Positions 21,981 through 32,971 of a DNA stretch of 64,000 nt are shown here, piece after piece. Position 1 is the stretch's first letter. Each line of letters opens with the position of its first letter. The notes beneath the pieces were generated by a model. The model was not told the DNA's origin and searched no databases. It saw only the letters and a list, made by a program, of their open reading frames with translations. Position numbers and translations under genes: made by a program. Source of the DNA: Whalleya microplaca. Taxonomy: Eukaryota; Ascomycota; Sordariomycetes; Xylariales; Xylariaceae. The stretch covers positions 1,302,001-1,366,000 of the forward strand of contig MU385714.1 of the NCBI GenBank assembly GCA_022497155.1, read 5' to 3'.

Positions 21981-24077
21981 ATGGCGTCAAGTCCGGAATG
22001 GGTCAAGAAGCTAGTTCCGGCTGAGCCGCAAGGAGCTGATCTTCTTGCAAAGGAACGATCAGCGAGCAACATCAATGTCGATCAGCTTGCCGAGTTTATG
22101 TTTACAAAGGAGGCTCTCGAACTAAGGGAACGCATTCTCAAGATTCTTGTTGCAGATCCGGTCTTCGACAAGTCACAAAACTACTTTCAAGGTCGCGATG
22201 CTCGAATCGAAGCCTCTCTCGCCAAGGCAAAGCGGCTGCAACAGCTGTCTGTCAAGCACAACTGGACCCAGGACGAAAATTTCTGCGCCAATGAACTCCT
22301 CAGCGAGCCAACACCTTATGGACTTCATGCGAGCATGTTTCTCGTGACGCTACGTGAACAAGGTACCCCAGAGCAACATAAATTGTTCTTGGAGAAAGCA
22401 GAGAATTATCAGATCATTGGATGTTATGCACAGACGGAGCTTGGGCACGGCTCTAATGTCCGGGGCTTGGAAACGACAGCCATCTGGAATCAGAAGGACA
22501 AGACGTTCACGCTTCATTCGCCGCATCTCACATCTTCTAAATGGTGGATTGGATCGCTTGGAAAGGCGGCAAATCATGCTGTCGTGATGGCGCAGCTCAT
22601 CATTGAAGGAAAGAATTATGGTCCACATCCGTTCGTGGTGCAAATTCGAGATTTGAAAACTCACGAGCCGCTCGAAAACGTCCACGTGGGCGACATTGGT
22701 CCTAAATTTGGTTACAACACCATGGACAACGGGTTTCTCCTTCTGAATCATGTCAAGGTGCCACACGTTGGCATGCTTGCGAGATTCTCGCATGTTGACC
22801 CGGAAACAGGCAAATACAAACGCCCGGCGAACCCATCTTTGATATACGGAACTCTTACGTATGTTCGGAGTAGCATTGTGCTTCAGTCAGGCTCCGTGTT
22901 AGCTCGCGGCGTCACCATCGCGACGCGCTACTGCGCCGTACGTCGTCAGTTCCAGGATCTCGACGCCAAGGGGTCCGATGTCGGCGAGAACCCTGTCCTT
23001 AACTACACGATGGTCCAAATTCGGCTATTACCGCTTTTGGCTAGCACTTTCGCGCTCCATTTCACCGGCCGCGGCATGATCCGTCTGTATGAGGAAAATC
23101 AGAAGCGCATGTCAGCTAAACGCGATGCGGGCCAGTTGAGCCAGACGAACCGTCGGCCAGGCCCGGAGGAGCTCAACCCCGGCGCTGATCTACTAGCCGA
23201 TCTCCATGCAACCTCTTGCGCCTTGAAAGCCTATGGCAGTACCGTAGCTGCCGAGGGTCTAGAGGTTTGCCGTAGAGCTTGCGGCGGTCACGGCTATAGC
23301 TCATTCTCCGGTATCGGCACTTGGTACGCCGACTACCTCCCTACCGTGACCTGGGAGGGCGATAATTACATGCTCACACAACAGGTATGCCGTTATCTTC
23401 TCAAGTCTGCGAGGGCCGTTATATCCGGCAAAGCCTCCGAGAATGATACTACGCGTTTCCTGAAAAACTTCCTCGCCCGGCGCGACACAGGCGCTGCCTT
23501 CGATGTCCTGGCCTCGGACACTGACCTTGTCGATGCCTTCGCATGGCGCGTAGCGTATCTGACCTTCGAGGCACTACAGCACCGCGACGACGACAAGCAA
23601 TCCTGGAACAGCCTGCTTGTCGATTTCTACCGTCTCAGCACGGCGCACGCCCAGTACATGGTAGTCAAGTCATTCTACGACGCATTAGGCGACCCTGCTA
23701 CTCGCAGCTCCCTCGACCGGCAGACCGTGGAGGTACTACACAAGCTCTTCCGTCTGTTTGCGCTGCACACGCTAGAGCGAGAGGCATCCGAGTTCTTCTC
23801 AAGCAGCGCGACCACGGTGCGACAGATCTCATTGACGCGCAAGGCCGTCATGAAGCTGCTCGAGGAGATCAGGCCTCATGCCGTGAGGCTGGTTGACGCG
23901 TGGAAATTCCCCGACTGGCAATTAGACTCAAGCCTTGGCCGTTACGATGGCAAGGTCTATGAAGACATGTTCTACCGGGCTAGTGAGCTCAACCCATTGA
24001 ATAAGGTGGTGTTCGACCCGTATCCGGACAGCAATGTCCTGTTTAAAAAGGATGAGCGGGTGAAAAGTAAGCTGTAG
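21981..24077 (+). CDS. pox1: Peroxisomal acyl-CoA oxidase
   Basis: One uninterrupted exon of 698 residues. It catalyses the first, FAD-dependent step of peroxisomal fatty-acid beta-oxidation (acyl-CoA to trans-2-enoyl-CoA plus H2O2). Family signatures in order: an N-terminal alpha domain; YAQTELGHGSNVRGLETTA with the FAD-contacting region (about 150-170); KWWIGSLGKAANHAVV; GPKFGYNTMDNGFLLL; the stretch VCRRACGGHGYSSFSG; and the catalytic-base Glu in TWEGDNYMLTQQ. The C-terminus is KSKL, with a canonical PTS1 peroxisome signal (SKL). Length is normal for fungal acyl-CoA oxidases. Expression on fatty acids would be expected, but I could not identify an oleate-type element with confidence. Confidence 0.96.
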   Translation: MASSPEWVKKLVPAEPQGADLLAKERSASNINVDQLAEFMFTKEALELRERILKILVADPVFDKSQNYFQGRDARIEASLAKAKRLQQLSVKHNWTQDENFCANELLSEPTPYGLHASMFLVTLREQGTPEQHKLFLEKAENYQIIGCYAQTELGHGSNVRGLETTAIWNQKDKTFTLHSPHLTSSKWWIGSLGKAANHAVVMAQLIIEGKNYGPHPFVVQIRDLKTHEPLENVHVGDIGPKFGYNTMDNGFLLLNHVKVPHVGMLARFSHVDPETGKYKRPANPSLIYGTLTYVRSSIVLQSGSVLARGVTIATRYCAVRRQFQDLDAKGSDVGENPVLNYTMVQIRLLPLLASTFALHFTGRGMIRLYEENQKRMSAKRDAGQLSQTNRRPGPEELNPGADLLADLHATSCALKAYGSTVAAEGLEVCRRACGGHGYSSFSGIGTWYADYLPTVTWEGDNYMLTQQVCRYLLKSARAVISGKASENDTTRFLKNFLARRDTGAAFDVLASDTDLVDAFAWRVAYLTFEALQHRDDDKQSWNSLLVDFYRLSTAHAQYMVVKSFYDALGDPATRSSLDRQTVEVLHKLFRLFALHTLEREASEFFSSSATTVRQISLTRKAVMKLLEEIRPHAVRLVDAWKFPDWQLDSSLGRYDGKVYEDMFYRASELNPLNKVVFDPYPDSNVLFKKDERVKSKL

Positions 24078-24348
24078 AAGTATGAAAGGGTTGTACGAGA
24101 TTCCTTTGTCTATGATCATATACTATTAGATAGAGAGGGCGCAACTTAGAAGTTTATGTATAGTATCCACAACCATAGATACATCAATGATAGTGTAAGA
24201 GAATGACGAGTTTCATAACTTTACAAGCAGCATTCTTATGGCCAAGCATTGTCTAAGTCTACCTATTAAATGGTTGGTGATGTGTGTATCACTCCCCTTG
24301 ATAGGATATGGATGACAATGAATAATCCACATGTCACCATTTTGGCAA

Positions 24349-25555
24349 TTATGAATCCCTCTGCAATTCAATTTCTTTCCGGATATCGTTCCACCTACCT
24401 GTGCGCATGGGATCGAGAGCCTGCACCTTCGCCAGCCAGGTCTGAGGGCCATTAGCCCCGTCACTATCGCGCTCTGGACGCTCCAGACGCTCTAAAGATA
24501 AAGTGTACTCTAATAGGGCCTCGTAAATCCACTTGACATCGGTGTAATCCTCCAACAAATCCCGAATCTCGTCAATTTCGCGCCGTAAATAGGCAATCCT
24601 CTCGTCCACTGTCAAAGCTGGTGCGATGGTATGTCGATTTCCATAATCGATCACCTGCGACACCAAGAACTGATGGTAATACCACAAGCTCTGGTCATCA
24701 GGGCCAACATTCAAGGCCCCCCGCACAAAGCTCAGTTCCTCCACGAGGAAAGCCGCTCGCGCCTTATCGTCAGCGCCTCGCTCGTCGAGAACCCTCAGAA
24801 TAAGCTGGCTTCGGTTATGCCACGCTGAGAAGTTGGACAAGTCGGTCCCGATCATCTTGGTCGTATACGCAAACTCGTCTTCGGCCATACTCTTCCCTTG
24901 CAACACGGGGCTTTCAAGCTTAGCTACCACGGACCTCCTGTAACCCCAGGCATGGAAATTGCGCCGATCCTTAGTAAGCATCTTGGACACTAGACCAAGT
25001 TCCGTCTCCCATATCCTACGCGCGACCGGAATAGGCAGCCGAAGAATAGCTTGGGATAAGATCCATTGCCGGAAATTCCAGATCCAGTAGCACTTCGGAA
25101 ACTCCACCAGGAGCGGCATGGTGAAGGCGAGTTCGGCCTGTAGGATGTTGCTGTCTGACTCTTGGTTCTGGACATCCGACGGCTGATCTTGAGTTTCTGA
25201 CCCCTCTTGATCAGTCCGTCTGTACAATAAGTCAGACATCAGACAGCGGCGGCGAACGTTCCATATCGTATAATACTCGGGGTTCAGACGCAGGAGCTTG
25301 GTGGTAAGCTGGAAGAGTGCAGGGCCGTAGGTTCCCGATGCTGCCTGGGTGCGTATCTCGTTCTCGAGGTCGCGGTATGTTTTGATCTTTTGGAGGTCTT
25401 GCAGTCGCTGTTCTTCAGTGCGTATCCGAGTGGTACGGGCTACGCCATGCTATAGCAGTCACAACCTAGTCAACTAGCAATACCGGGCTACTAGCTGGCT
25501 GGACTTGCAGGAAATGAGAGAAACGAAAGGTCGGGAGCACACATACACTTGCCAT
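24349..25555 (-). CDS. bet4: Rab geranylgeranyltransferase alpha subunit (Bet4-like)
   Basis: Two exons on the minus strand: a 9-nt first coding exon 25555-25547 (ATGGCAAGT, Met-Ala-Ser) and 25449-24349, separated by a 97-nt intron (GTATGT...CTATAG). The joined N-terminus reads MASHGVARTTRIRTEEQRLQ; total 369 residues. Prenyltransferase alpha-subunit repeats with the W-x-xR pattern are visible: CYWIWNFRQWIL, NFHAWGYRRSVV, NFSAWHNRSQLIL and DQSLWYYHQFLV. The alpha subunit pairs with Bet2 to geranylgeranylate Rab GTPases presented by the Rab escort protein. The N-terminus fits Bet4 better than the farnesyltransferase alpha subunit Ram2, but that choice rests on memory. A stop lies in frame directly before the acceptor, which supports the intron. 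Confidence 0.87.
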
Positions 25556-26343
25556 ATTGAAATCTCACTTGAGAGTTCTACTATGGACTACTTGCTAGTA
25601 TCAGACCAGGTATGTCCGTACGGTTGCTAAACTGATCGTTTTGAGTGAGGCCGAGGTTCAGATATGACTCGTTGGTCGTTTATCGATCCCCAAGCAGCGC
25701 GTACAGTTGGTGTTCGCGAATTGGTTGCCGATTTCCACCGCCTTCCGCTTCGGGACTTGCGCCGCATAAGCCCCACGCACCCCTTTAGAACCTTCCGAGG
25801 TTCTACATGTACATATAAGTACATTATCGTTCCCCTATCTCCTTCATTATACTAGGAAGAGTCAAATTGTCTGTAAAAAAGGCTCCATACGTCTTGAACA
25901 CATATATATTCAAAGCGACGAGGTGTATCTATCATGCATCAACACTGTTATTGGTGCTCAAGAAGTAGTTATTCACTAGCTACCCCTATTACAGGGGCCG
26001 GCGATCGGTCTCCTTCCGCTCAAATAGAACCAATGGATGAGTTGCAGTGATGCAGAAGGATTGATTATATTCAGCCTCGTCTGTTGTTTCACACAGAGTG
26101 GATATATATAATTTAGGTGAAGAGCTAGAAGAGGTATGTAGTGCTAAAGAGTTTAAGCATCCAAATAACCCGGCATCTGGACTATGAGACTTAACTAAGG
26201 AAATTTATCGTGAGACTGAGGAGTTATGGCCTAGTTAGGAAGGTTGATAGTGTTTAGTTCTTTGAATGTACAAGTATAATTTATATTACTTGTAACAACT
26301 TCAGATGGCCATTACGTAGTTTACCAGCCCACTTGCGTTATCT
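25556..26343. other. Intergenic region
   Basis: Holds the bet4 promoter and the 3' flank of the STAND gene. It is AT-rich from 25850 to 26330 with no gene-like frame. The short frames at 25627-25855 lie antisense to each other and resemble nothing. Confidence 0.5.
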
Positions 26344-29300
26344 TTACGCCTGCGAAACCTCTCCCCCGCGGATCTCTCTTAGAATCATTTGCGAAATGCT
26401 CGAGGGGAAGAACGATCGAAGACTCGGCTCGAGTTCTGCCCACGGAAGGCTGTTCTCCTTATCTGCTTTTGCTAGTTCGATGATCACTCGTGCCTTGAAT
26501 AACTGTTTCTCGGGGATTCGATTATCCCGTAAGTCTTCAGTAAGCATCTCCCATCGTGTTCGCCGGATGCTGTGCATGTACGTTTTGCGTCTTCGCTCTC
26601 GTTCATCTTTTAATTTTTCCGCCTCGATAATCTCTTTCCATTTAGCCAGCTCACGATCAAACTTCTTACTACCATCGCGGTCTCCAAAAATCTGGCGGTT
26701 CATATCATTGATCATATTCTCGGTGTCGGTTAGTTCTTCTACTCGCAGCTCGAAGGCTTCCTCTAATCGCAAGTCTCCAAAATCAGCCCTAGCCGCAACC
26801 ATGGCCTTCAGGTCACGCAGATAGAATTCGCCGTATTTCCAGACAGACTTAGACTTAAGGCCAAGATAGATCCATATTGTTCCAATTGTAGGAGCGGTGT
26901 CCGCAGTGGTCATACCCCGCCAGTTAGGAATTCGATCATTGGGGTTTGCACCATGGCGCAGGAGAATGGAGAATACACCTGAGGTCAGCGCATGAAGAAA
27001 GCATGCCTCCACGGGCTCGGGGAGGTCGTAAATTAGGCTCTTACTGCATGTCAAATCGACGACGCGAGACATGAATTCGGTCCAAGGTGTTGTAAATCCA
27101 TTCGAAGGACTCAATATTAATATCTGATTAGGGCTATACCCATCCTCCAGGAGGAACTGCAGGAGTCTAGTGGACTTGGGAGAGCTGCCTGGTCTTCCCA
27201 TTCTGTCATATTTGTAGAATATTGAGTAGGAACTGAAGTGGTCAGTATAAGTCCCGAGCACCATGAGCAGAGGGCCTTTCTCAAGGCTATCAAAATAACC
27301 AGGGTCTTTCTCAAGCTTTGATGCAACGAAGCAGGCTAGGTCCTTATCTAGGACACATGACCTGAAGATTGATTGGATAAACCTTGTTGCGTCCGGATCG
27401 TTGTTGTCTAATCCTCTAAATATGGGTGGCAGCTGTCCCGTGAGGGCCATTGTTTGCATAAACAGGTCCAAGTCGTCCAGAAGCTCAAAGCATGCCCTCT
27501 GATAGCGTTTACCCTGCTCTTCTACTGATTGGGCACACTCAAGGATATGCATTAGCATGGTATAATATGAGGTACCAGGTTCCGAAACAGCCTTCCAATA
27601 ATTTGGATTCAGGAGCCTACTCTTCATTATCGCAATATGAGCCCGAAGAAGTGACAGACTTGGATTAAAAGTCTCTTTAGTTCGGCCCTTGAGATAATCA
27701 GACATCTCGCGTGTGCGTAGAAAGTCGCGCACAGTCCGATGCAGAAATTCGACTTCCTGTCTTCGAGTTTCCAAAAGTCCCTGACATCGTGCATTTAATC
27801 GACGACTTGTTGGTCCATGGAACTTGTAGAGTTCCTGTTGACTAATAGCATGTCCAGCACGACCAAGCGCATAATCCTCGTTTGTATACTCAAGATCGTG
27901 AAAACTATAAATATGCAAGGAGAGCGGGCCATTAGCAGCTAGAGCGATCTGCAGTGTTCCGGATTGCTTTTCGTGATAGAATGGATCGACCGATTCCAAG
28001 ATGTGTTTGAAGAATTTCTCCAAGTCGTTTGGAATGCGGTCGAGTCTCGCTCGGAGATCAGACAGACTATCATCGTTCATCAACCCCTCGCGAAGCATCC
28101 TCGTGACCAGGAAGACCCAGAGGAAAACTCCCTCGGCCCTGTTTGTGACCTCGTTGACCAATTCCGCTACTTCTACACCTGAAGCAGAAGAAACATTCCA
28201 TTTGGGATGGTAGCGTAACTCGGACTCCACGTAATTGCGAATGTCGTCACCGGTCAGATCCTGGACGTAAAGTTTGTTTTCCTTGCTTTGACCGAGGTAA
28301 GTTTCGAAGACGTTCCACTACAGAATCTACCGTCAGTACTTTTCCTTTCTAAATAGTTCGACGAGTAATTGCAAGTCGATTGCCTAGTTAAGGAGCTCTC
28401 ATATCCGAACAGACTCCTATAGGAAATCCATTTTGTAGGTCCAGGTGGAAGGAAAAAAGGGGGAAATGCGGAGGTAAGATTAGACGCTAAATGTTGCTTA
28501 CCGGTCTACTCGAAATGCACATCTTGACGTGCGGTGAAGCGCAAAGATCTAGCAAGGTGTGGCATATATCGAAGGAATCTCCTTCGAACTCGTCAAGGCC
28601 GTCGATGAAGAAACAGAACTTCATAGGGAATTCTTCTTGGGTAACGATACTGCGTAACACATCCTGAAGCTCGAAAAGAGACCACTGCTTCTCCATGAAC
28701 ACCTTCTGTTTCGACTGGCGCCATCTTTGCTCGCAACAATTTGGGATAAGCTCTGGAACTCGGCTTAAGATGTCGTAAAGGAGCGATCTTAACAAACCCT
28801 CTCGAGAACGCTGGACAGGAAAGCCGGCGCTCCAAAAGAAATGGCTAGCAACGACGAGGCGGCCTGAGCCTGACCATGACGATAGATGGCTCATTGTCTG
28901 TATGTGCTGGGCAATGAACTTCATCAATGTAGATTTTCCTGAGCCTGGCTTTCCCGAAATCCAGTAGACTCCATCTCCATCCTGAAGCCATTTGGTGAAC
29001 CCATGGGCCGGGGAGCTTGATGCAAGTGTACCCTGACCTAATATCCATCTAAAAGTCCGTGTGTGCGCTTCAGGGATAGCTTCGTGTCTGACGGGCCGTT
29101 GGTCAAAGTTCAAGCTCGTGAGTATAGTCTCCTCTTGGGCAATCCTTTGCTCCGTCAAAGAGAGTTGGGAGACCCTCGTCGTCAGTATCTCAAACTCCTC
29201 ATGCGTGCAACCCCGGGTGATTTGCTCGCCGTCCGGTTTACAGATCCTCGTAGTCACAAGTTTTACCTGGTTAGAAAGATCCTGCAATGACCTGTCCAAT

Positions 29301-29900
29301 TGAGACAGCTGTTCCATCCGATCATTTCGGAGCAAGCTGAGTTCTGATGTAAGCCGCTGTACTCTCTCAATAGACTGCTCTGTGTTCTCCCTTGATGCGG
29401 TAAGCGATAAGAAATCCACGACGTTTCTTCTTGAAATGTGCTCACTTTGAAATAGCGCAGAGCCTGATGATAATTTCTGTTTGATAGTCACGCAACCTGA
29501 TCTGGAGCCGTGATATATCTTCAGTGCGCCAAACTTCATGCATAGCCTTGCGAAAGCTTTCCCACCGTCGTCCTTTCGAGCCCTCTTTGGCTTTTATCTT
29601 AAGGGTTATTTCGAGAAGCTTGTCACATTCGAGTCTACATCCATCTAGAAGAGGCTCTATAGCACCGTAGTGTTCTGAAACTGTGGTCGTGATTGAGGCC
29701 CCATCACGAGCTTCCGTCTGAACCCGAAGGAGTTTGTCGAAATCCAAGAGTCTATCGTAGATGCCGTCCAGATGTTCAACAGTGGCTGACTGTCCGGAGC
29801 ATGAACGGTATATCTGTTGAGTGTTATGACAGAGCTTAGAAGCAAAATCCACGAACTGGACAATGTTGCCAGCAAGGCTCAGAGCAGACAACGGATCCAT
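26344..29900 (-). CDS. STAND-type NACHT NTPase (fungal NLR-like protein)
   Basis: Exons 29900-29446, 29390-28502 and 28317-26344 give 1105 residues; introns of 55 and 184 nt. Joins read LCAIS-KENTEQSIE and CISSRP-WNVFETYLG. Residues 1-150 (MDPLSALSLAGNIVQFVDFASKL...) match the helical N-terminal domain found on many fungal STAND proteins; 153-200 look coiled-coil. The NACHT domain has a P-loop GKPGSGKST (about 298-306) and Walker B FCFFIDGLDEFEG (about 410-422), with CISSRP beyond it. A helical segment follows (FLWVFLVTRMLREG, EFLHRTVRDFL), as in the DUF7791-type region of such proteins. The C-terminus lacks WD or TPR arrays; one ankyrin-like piece is seen (VFSILLRHGANPND). Relatives act in fungal non-self recognition and cell death; this role here is inferred. 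The upstream TTG-started frame was trimmed to the ATG at 29900. Confidence 0.85.
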
Positions 29901-30436
29901 GTTCGAATCGGGCACAAGACTGCTCAAAGAACCATCGAACTAGAGTTCATGTTATGGCTCTGTTAAGAAATTGAGAAAGGAGAAGTCTCGGGACAAGCAA
30001 TGGGAATGAAGCGACACACCGTCTTATTATGCCTTACCCCGCCCGAGAATGCAAACGAGAAGGCGAGGCTGTGCCAGGCAGAAATGACATATAAGCTGAC
30101 CCAATGATATACATGTAGGGAATATCAATGAGTGTCGTGTAACGGTAGGCAATTAGACCTGCATATACCTACATCAACGCACCAATCATGTGGCGCTTTG
30201 CTGATTCGCACTCTCACTACTCACGAGAAACAATAAGCCTGATACGCACATCCAGACTCCTGACTGGGTCAGTTCTATAGTCCGGCACCCTTCTCGAGGA
30301 CTACAGGGAACATACCAAGGAAAAGAGGGAGCCCAGGCATATATCATATCATCACGATTGTAAATCAGTCCATTCCCCAAACTTTTAAACCGTGATATCA
30401 AACGTGGAAAGATGACATTACGCCCTAATCTCCTAC
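29901..30436. other. Intergenic region upstream of the STAND gene
   Basis: Promoter and leader of the minus-strand STAND gene plus the 3' flank of nop2. No coding frame of interest and no repeat recognised. Confidence 0.5.
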
Positions 30437-32542
30437 TTAAGCCTTCTTTTTACTCTTCGTCTTCTTCTCCCCACTCTCACCCTTCCCCTTCGTATCCCCA
30501 TTTGCCTTCGCCTTTACCTTCTCCTTTGTCTTCTCCTTCGGCTGTGTAGCCGCCTCCCCCTTAGGCTTCTCCAACGACTTAGGATCCAGACCACGTTTGC
30601 GCATGGCGTTGCGCTTGGCGCGCTCTATGTACTTCTCGTCCTCATCGTCATCGAAGCCGCCGAAGCCGTCGTCTTCGCGGTCCCTGTCGTCGGCCGCGAT
30701 GGGCGTCTTATCCACCACCTCCTCGCGCGCGGCGGCGGGGGACCTCGCCTCGGACGACGGCTTGTCCTTGGCGAGGTTCGCGGGCGTGGGGCCGACCTTC
30801 TGGAACTTGGCGACGAAGAAGCCGTCGACGTTGTACGTGTGCGGGTAGTAGCGCCGCGTCAGCCGCAGGCTCTCGTCGAAGTGCTTGCCCATGTAGCTCG
30901 TGAAGCCCTCCTTGCCGAAGGGCAGGTCCGTGGAGACGAGCTTGACGTTGGGGCGCTTGCTCAGTGCGTATTGCACCACTTGCTCGTTCTCCTCGACGGT
31001 GACGGAACATGTCGAGTAGACGAGGTAACCACCAGTTTTGCTAGCGTGGTTGACGGAGTCGATAGCAGATAGCAGCAATTGCTTCTGGGTGTGGGGTAAG
31101 ACCATGAAGTCCTTCTCGTCTTTGTTGGTCTTTACAGAAGGATCCTTGGCGATGACTCCTGTGCCGGAACAGGGGGCGTCAAGAAGTACTCTGTCGAAGC
31201 CGCCCATTACCCTCGGAAATTCTCGAGCGTCGTAGTTACAGACGATGACGTTGCGAGCACCGAGGCGGTGAATATTTCCAATCAAACCCTTCGAACGGGA
31301 CTTGCTTGGATCGTTGGCAAAGACACAACCAGTGTTCTTCATCATCGCAGCCATGTGTGTCGTTTTACCACCGGGAGCGGCGGCCATATCAAGCACTCGT
31401 TCTCCTTCTTGTGGCCCTAAAGCCATGACGGGTAGAAAAGAGGATGCAGCTTGTAGGATGTAATGACCCGCCAAATACTCAGGCGTAGCACCCAGGGGTA
31501 CGTTGCTCTCAAAAATCTGCAGACCGACCTTCGACCATTTGCCGACAGGTTCTAAAGTGACGCCACGGTTGATGAGGGCCTGAGCCAAGTCCCTGCGATG
31601 TGTCCGTAGGGTATTTGTGCGGATGACGACAGGTCTTGCCGTCTCGTTAGCCTCAAAGAAGGCAAAAGCTTCTCTCGGTGTGAACAGGTTCGACAGTTTC
31701 TCGGCAAGGTATTCAGAATAGCCGTAGTATGCGCAGATATCTTTCAATAGCTGTGACGTATACTCAGCTCTTGACCTGCCTTCTTCCGACAAATTGGCGA
31801 AATCGTCCAAAACTCGTATCGTATCCGTGATCCTCGTTCTCAACAATTGCAAATCTGGAGCTAAGAGAGCCTTGGTCTTCAGCGCTAGATCGTCTTCCTC
31901 TTCTTCGCCAAGAACATGCGGCTTTTCGATGTCGATATTGGTCTGCAAGGCGGCCTCCTCTAGCTCCGCCTGCGCATCTGCCTCATCTTGTTCTCTCTGC
32001 TGGTCTAACTTTCTTGATAAGCCAACAATGTTGGCCGCTGTGAGTTGCTCTTCGGCGTCTGAATCATCCTCATCCTCTGAGAACATAGCTTTCCGGTCCT
32101 CTTTATCCGAATCGTATACCGAGTCATCCGAGCCTATGAAGTCGTCCCCTAGGGCATCATCGCCTGCAAGATCAGAGAACTCGTCATTCTCTATGTCTGA
32201 ATCGCCGAATCCTTCCCCGAGGCCATCGCTGAGAACATCATCCGAGTCCTCCGCTAGCGCAGAGGTTACACCTTGCGACTTGACGCTCTTTCCATATTTC
32301 GAGGAGACTGGCGGAGCCTTTACGCCATTGGATTTTCCATTTGTCTTTAGCGCTCCTTTTTTCGCAGCAGCACCATTGTTCTTAGACGGTGCCTCTTTCG
32401 CGGTTCTTCGCTTCTTCTTGTTCGGTGCCTCGGCCGGGGTATCGTCAACAGGCAGGCCGGCTTTTCGCTTTAACTTCGCAAAATGTTCTTCCGACAGCTT
32501 CTCAGGAGGACCCTGCTTCTTCATACGACGGCCGACACCCAT
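30437..32542 (-). CDS. nop2: Nop2-like 25S rRNA (cytosine-5) methyltransferase
   Basis: Single exon, 701 residues, from the ATG at 32542 (MGVGRRMKKQGPPEKLSEEHF); the frame upstream starts only with TTG. The N-terminal 240 residues are alternately basic (NKKKRRTAKE) and very acidic (DSDIENDEFSDLAGDD), typical of nucleolar proteins. The NOL1/NOP2/Sun core has the SAM site LDMAAAPGGKTTHMAA, the motif IV DAPCSGTGV with its Cys, and the catalytic YSTCSVTVEENE in motif VI. The C-terminal tail is Lys-rich. Nop2 methylates a cytosine in large-subunit rRNA and is needed for 60S subunit assembly in the nucleolus. Divergently transcribed from get5 across a 429-bp shared promoter. Confidence 0.95.
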   Translation of the reverse strand: MGVGRRMKKQGPPEKLSEEHFAKLKRKAGLPVDDTPAEAPNKKKRRTAKEAPSKNNGAAAKKGALKTNGKSNGVKAPPVSSKYGKSVKSQGVTSALAEDSDDVLSDGLGEGFGDSDIENDEFSDLAGDDALGDDFIGSDDSVYDSDKEDRKAMFSEDEDDSDAEEQLTAANIVGLSRKLDQQREQDEADAQAELEEAALQTNIDIEKPHVLGEEEEDDLALKTKALLAPDLQLLRTRITDTIRVLDDFANLSEEGRSRAEYTSQLLKDICAYYGYSEYLAEKLSNLFTPREAFAFFEANETARPVVIRTNTLRTHRRDLAQALINRGVTLEPVGKWSKVGLQIFESNVPLGATPEYLAGHYILQAASSFLPVMALGPQEGERVLDMAAAPGGKTTHMAAMMKNTGCVFANDPSKSRSKGLIGNIHRLGARNVIVCNYDAREFPRVMGGFDRVLLDAPCSGTGVIAKDPSVKTNKDEKDFMVLPHTQKQLLLSAIDSVNHASKTGGYLVYSTCSVTVEENEQVVQYALSKRPNVKLVSTDLPFGKEGFTSYMGKHFDESLRLTRRYYPHTYNVDGFFVAKFQKVGPTPANLAKDKPSSEARSPAAAREEVVDKTPIAADDRDREDDGFGGFDDDEDEKYIERAKRNAMRKRGLDPKSLEKPKGEAATQPKEKTKEKVKAKANGDTKGKGESGEKKTKSKKKA

Positions 32543-32971
32543 TTTGTCGAGTGGCGCTGAGAAATGCGTATAAATGCTAAAAAAGGGTATCACTGTAAAC
32601 TTTTGGCCTGGAAAATTCAATGCCGGTTCGCATCCCGCACTGCTGGTGTAGTGAACTTTTTTTTCTTGCGATAAGCTGATAGTGACTAGCGCGGCTAGCG
32701 CTTAGTAGGTACCTAGGTACATGCGTAGGGATCCCCACTTCACCGGGAGCACGGCACTGAACCATCCGGACTAGCACGGTGTGGCTGAGACACACGACAC
32801 CTCGGCACGGTGACGAGCTTCAGCCACAAGTAGGTGGGATATTATCGTGGCGCGCCGAATGTGGGACATCACCACCACCGGAGCCAAGTACAGCAGTCCA
32901 GTCCCGCCAGGTCGTTTGCGACACCACACCTCCCCCTCCTCCCACGCCTCCTATAGACGAATATCGCCAAA
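32543..32971. promoter_or_regulatory. Bidirectional promoter region of nop2 and get5
   Basis: The two ATGs face away from each other 429 bp apart, so both promoters must lie here. It contains a TACCTAGGTA palindrome at 32710-32719 and a short T-run at 32658-32665. No TATA box is evident. Confidence 0.6.

Noticed and set aside
31794..32573. Plus-strand 259-residue Ser-rich frame
   Set aside because: Antisense shadow of the acidic N-terminal region of nop2; no independent support.
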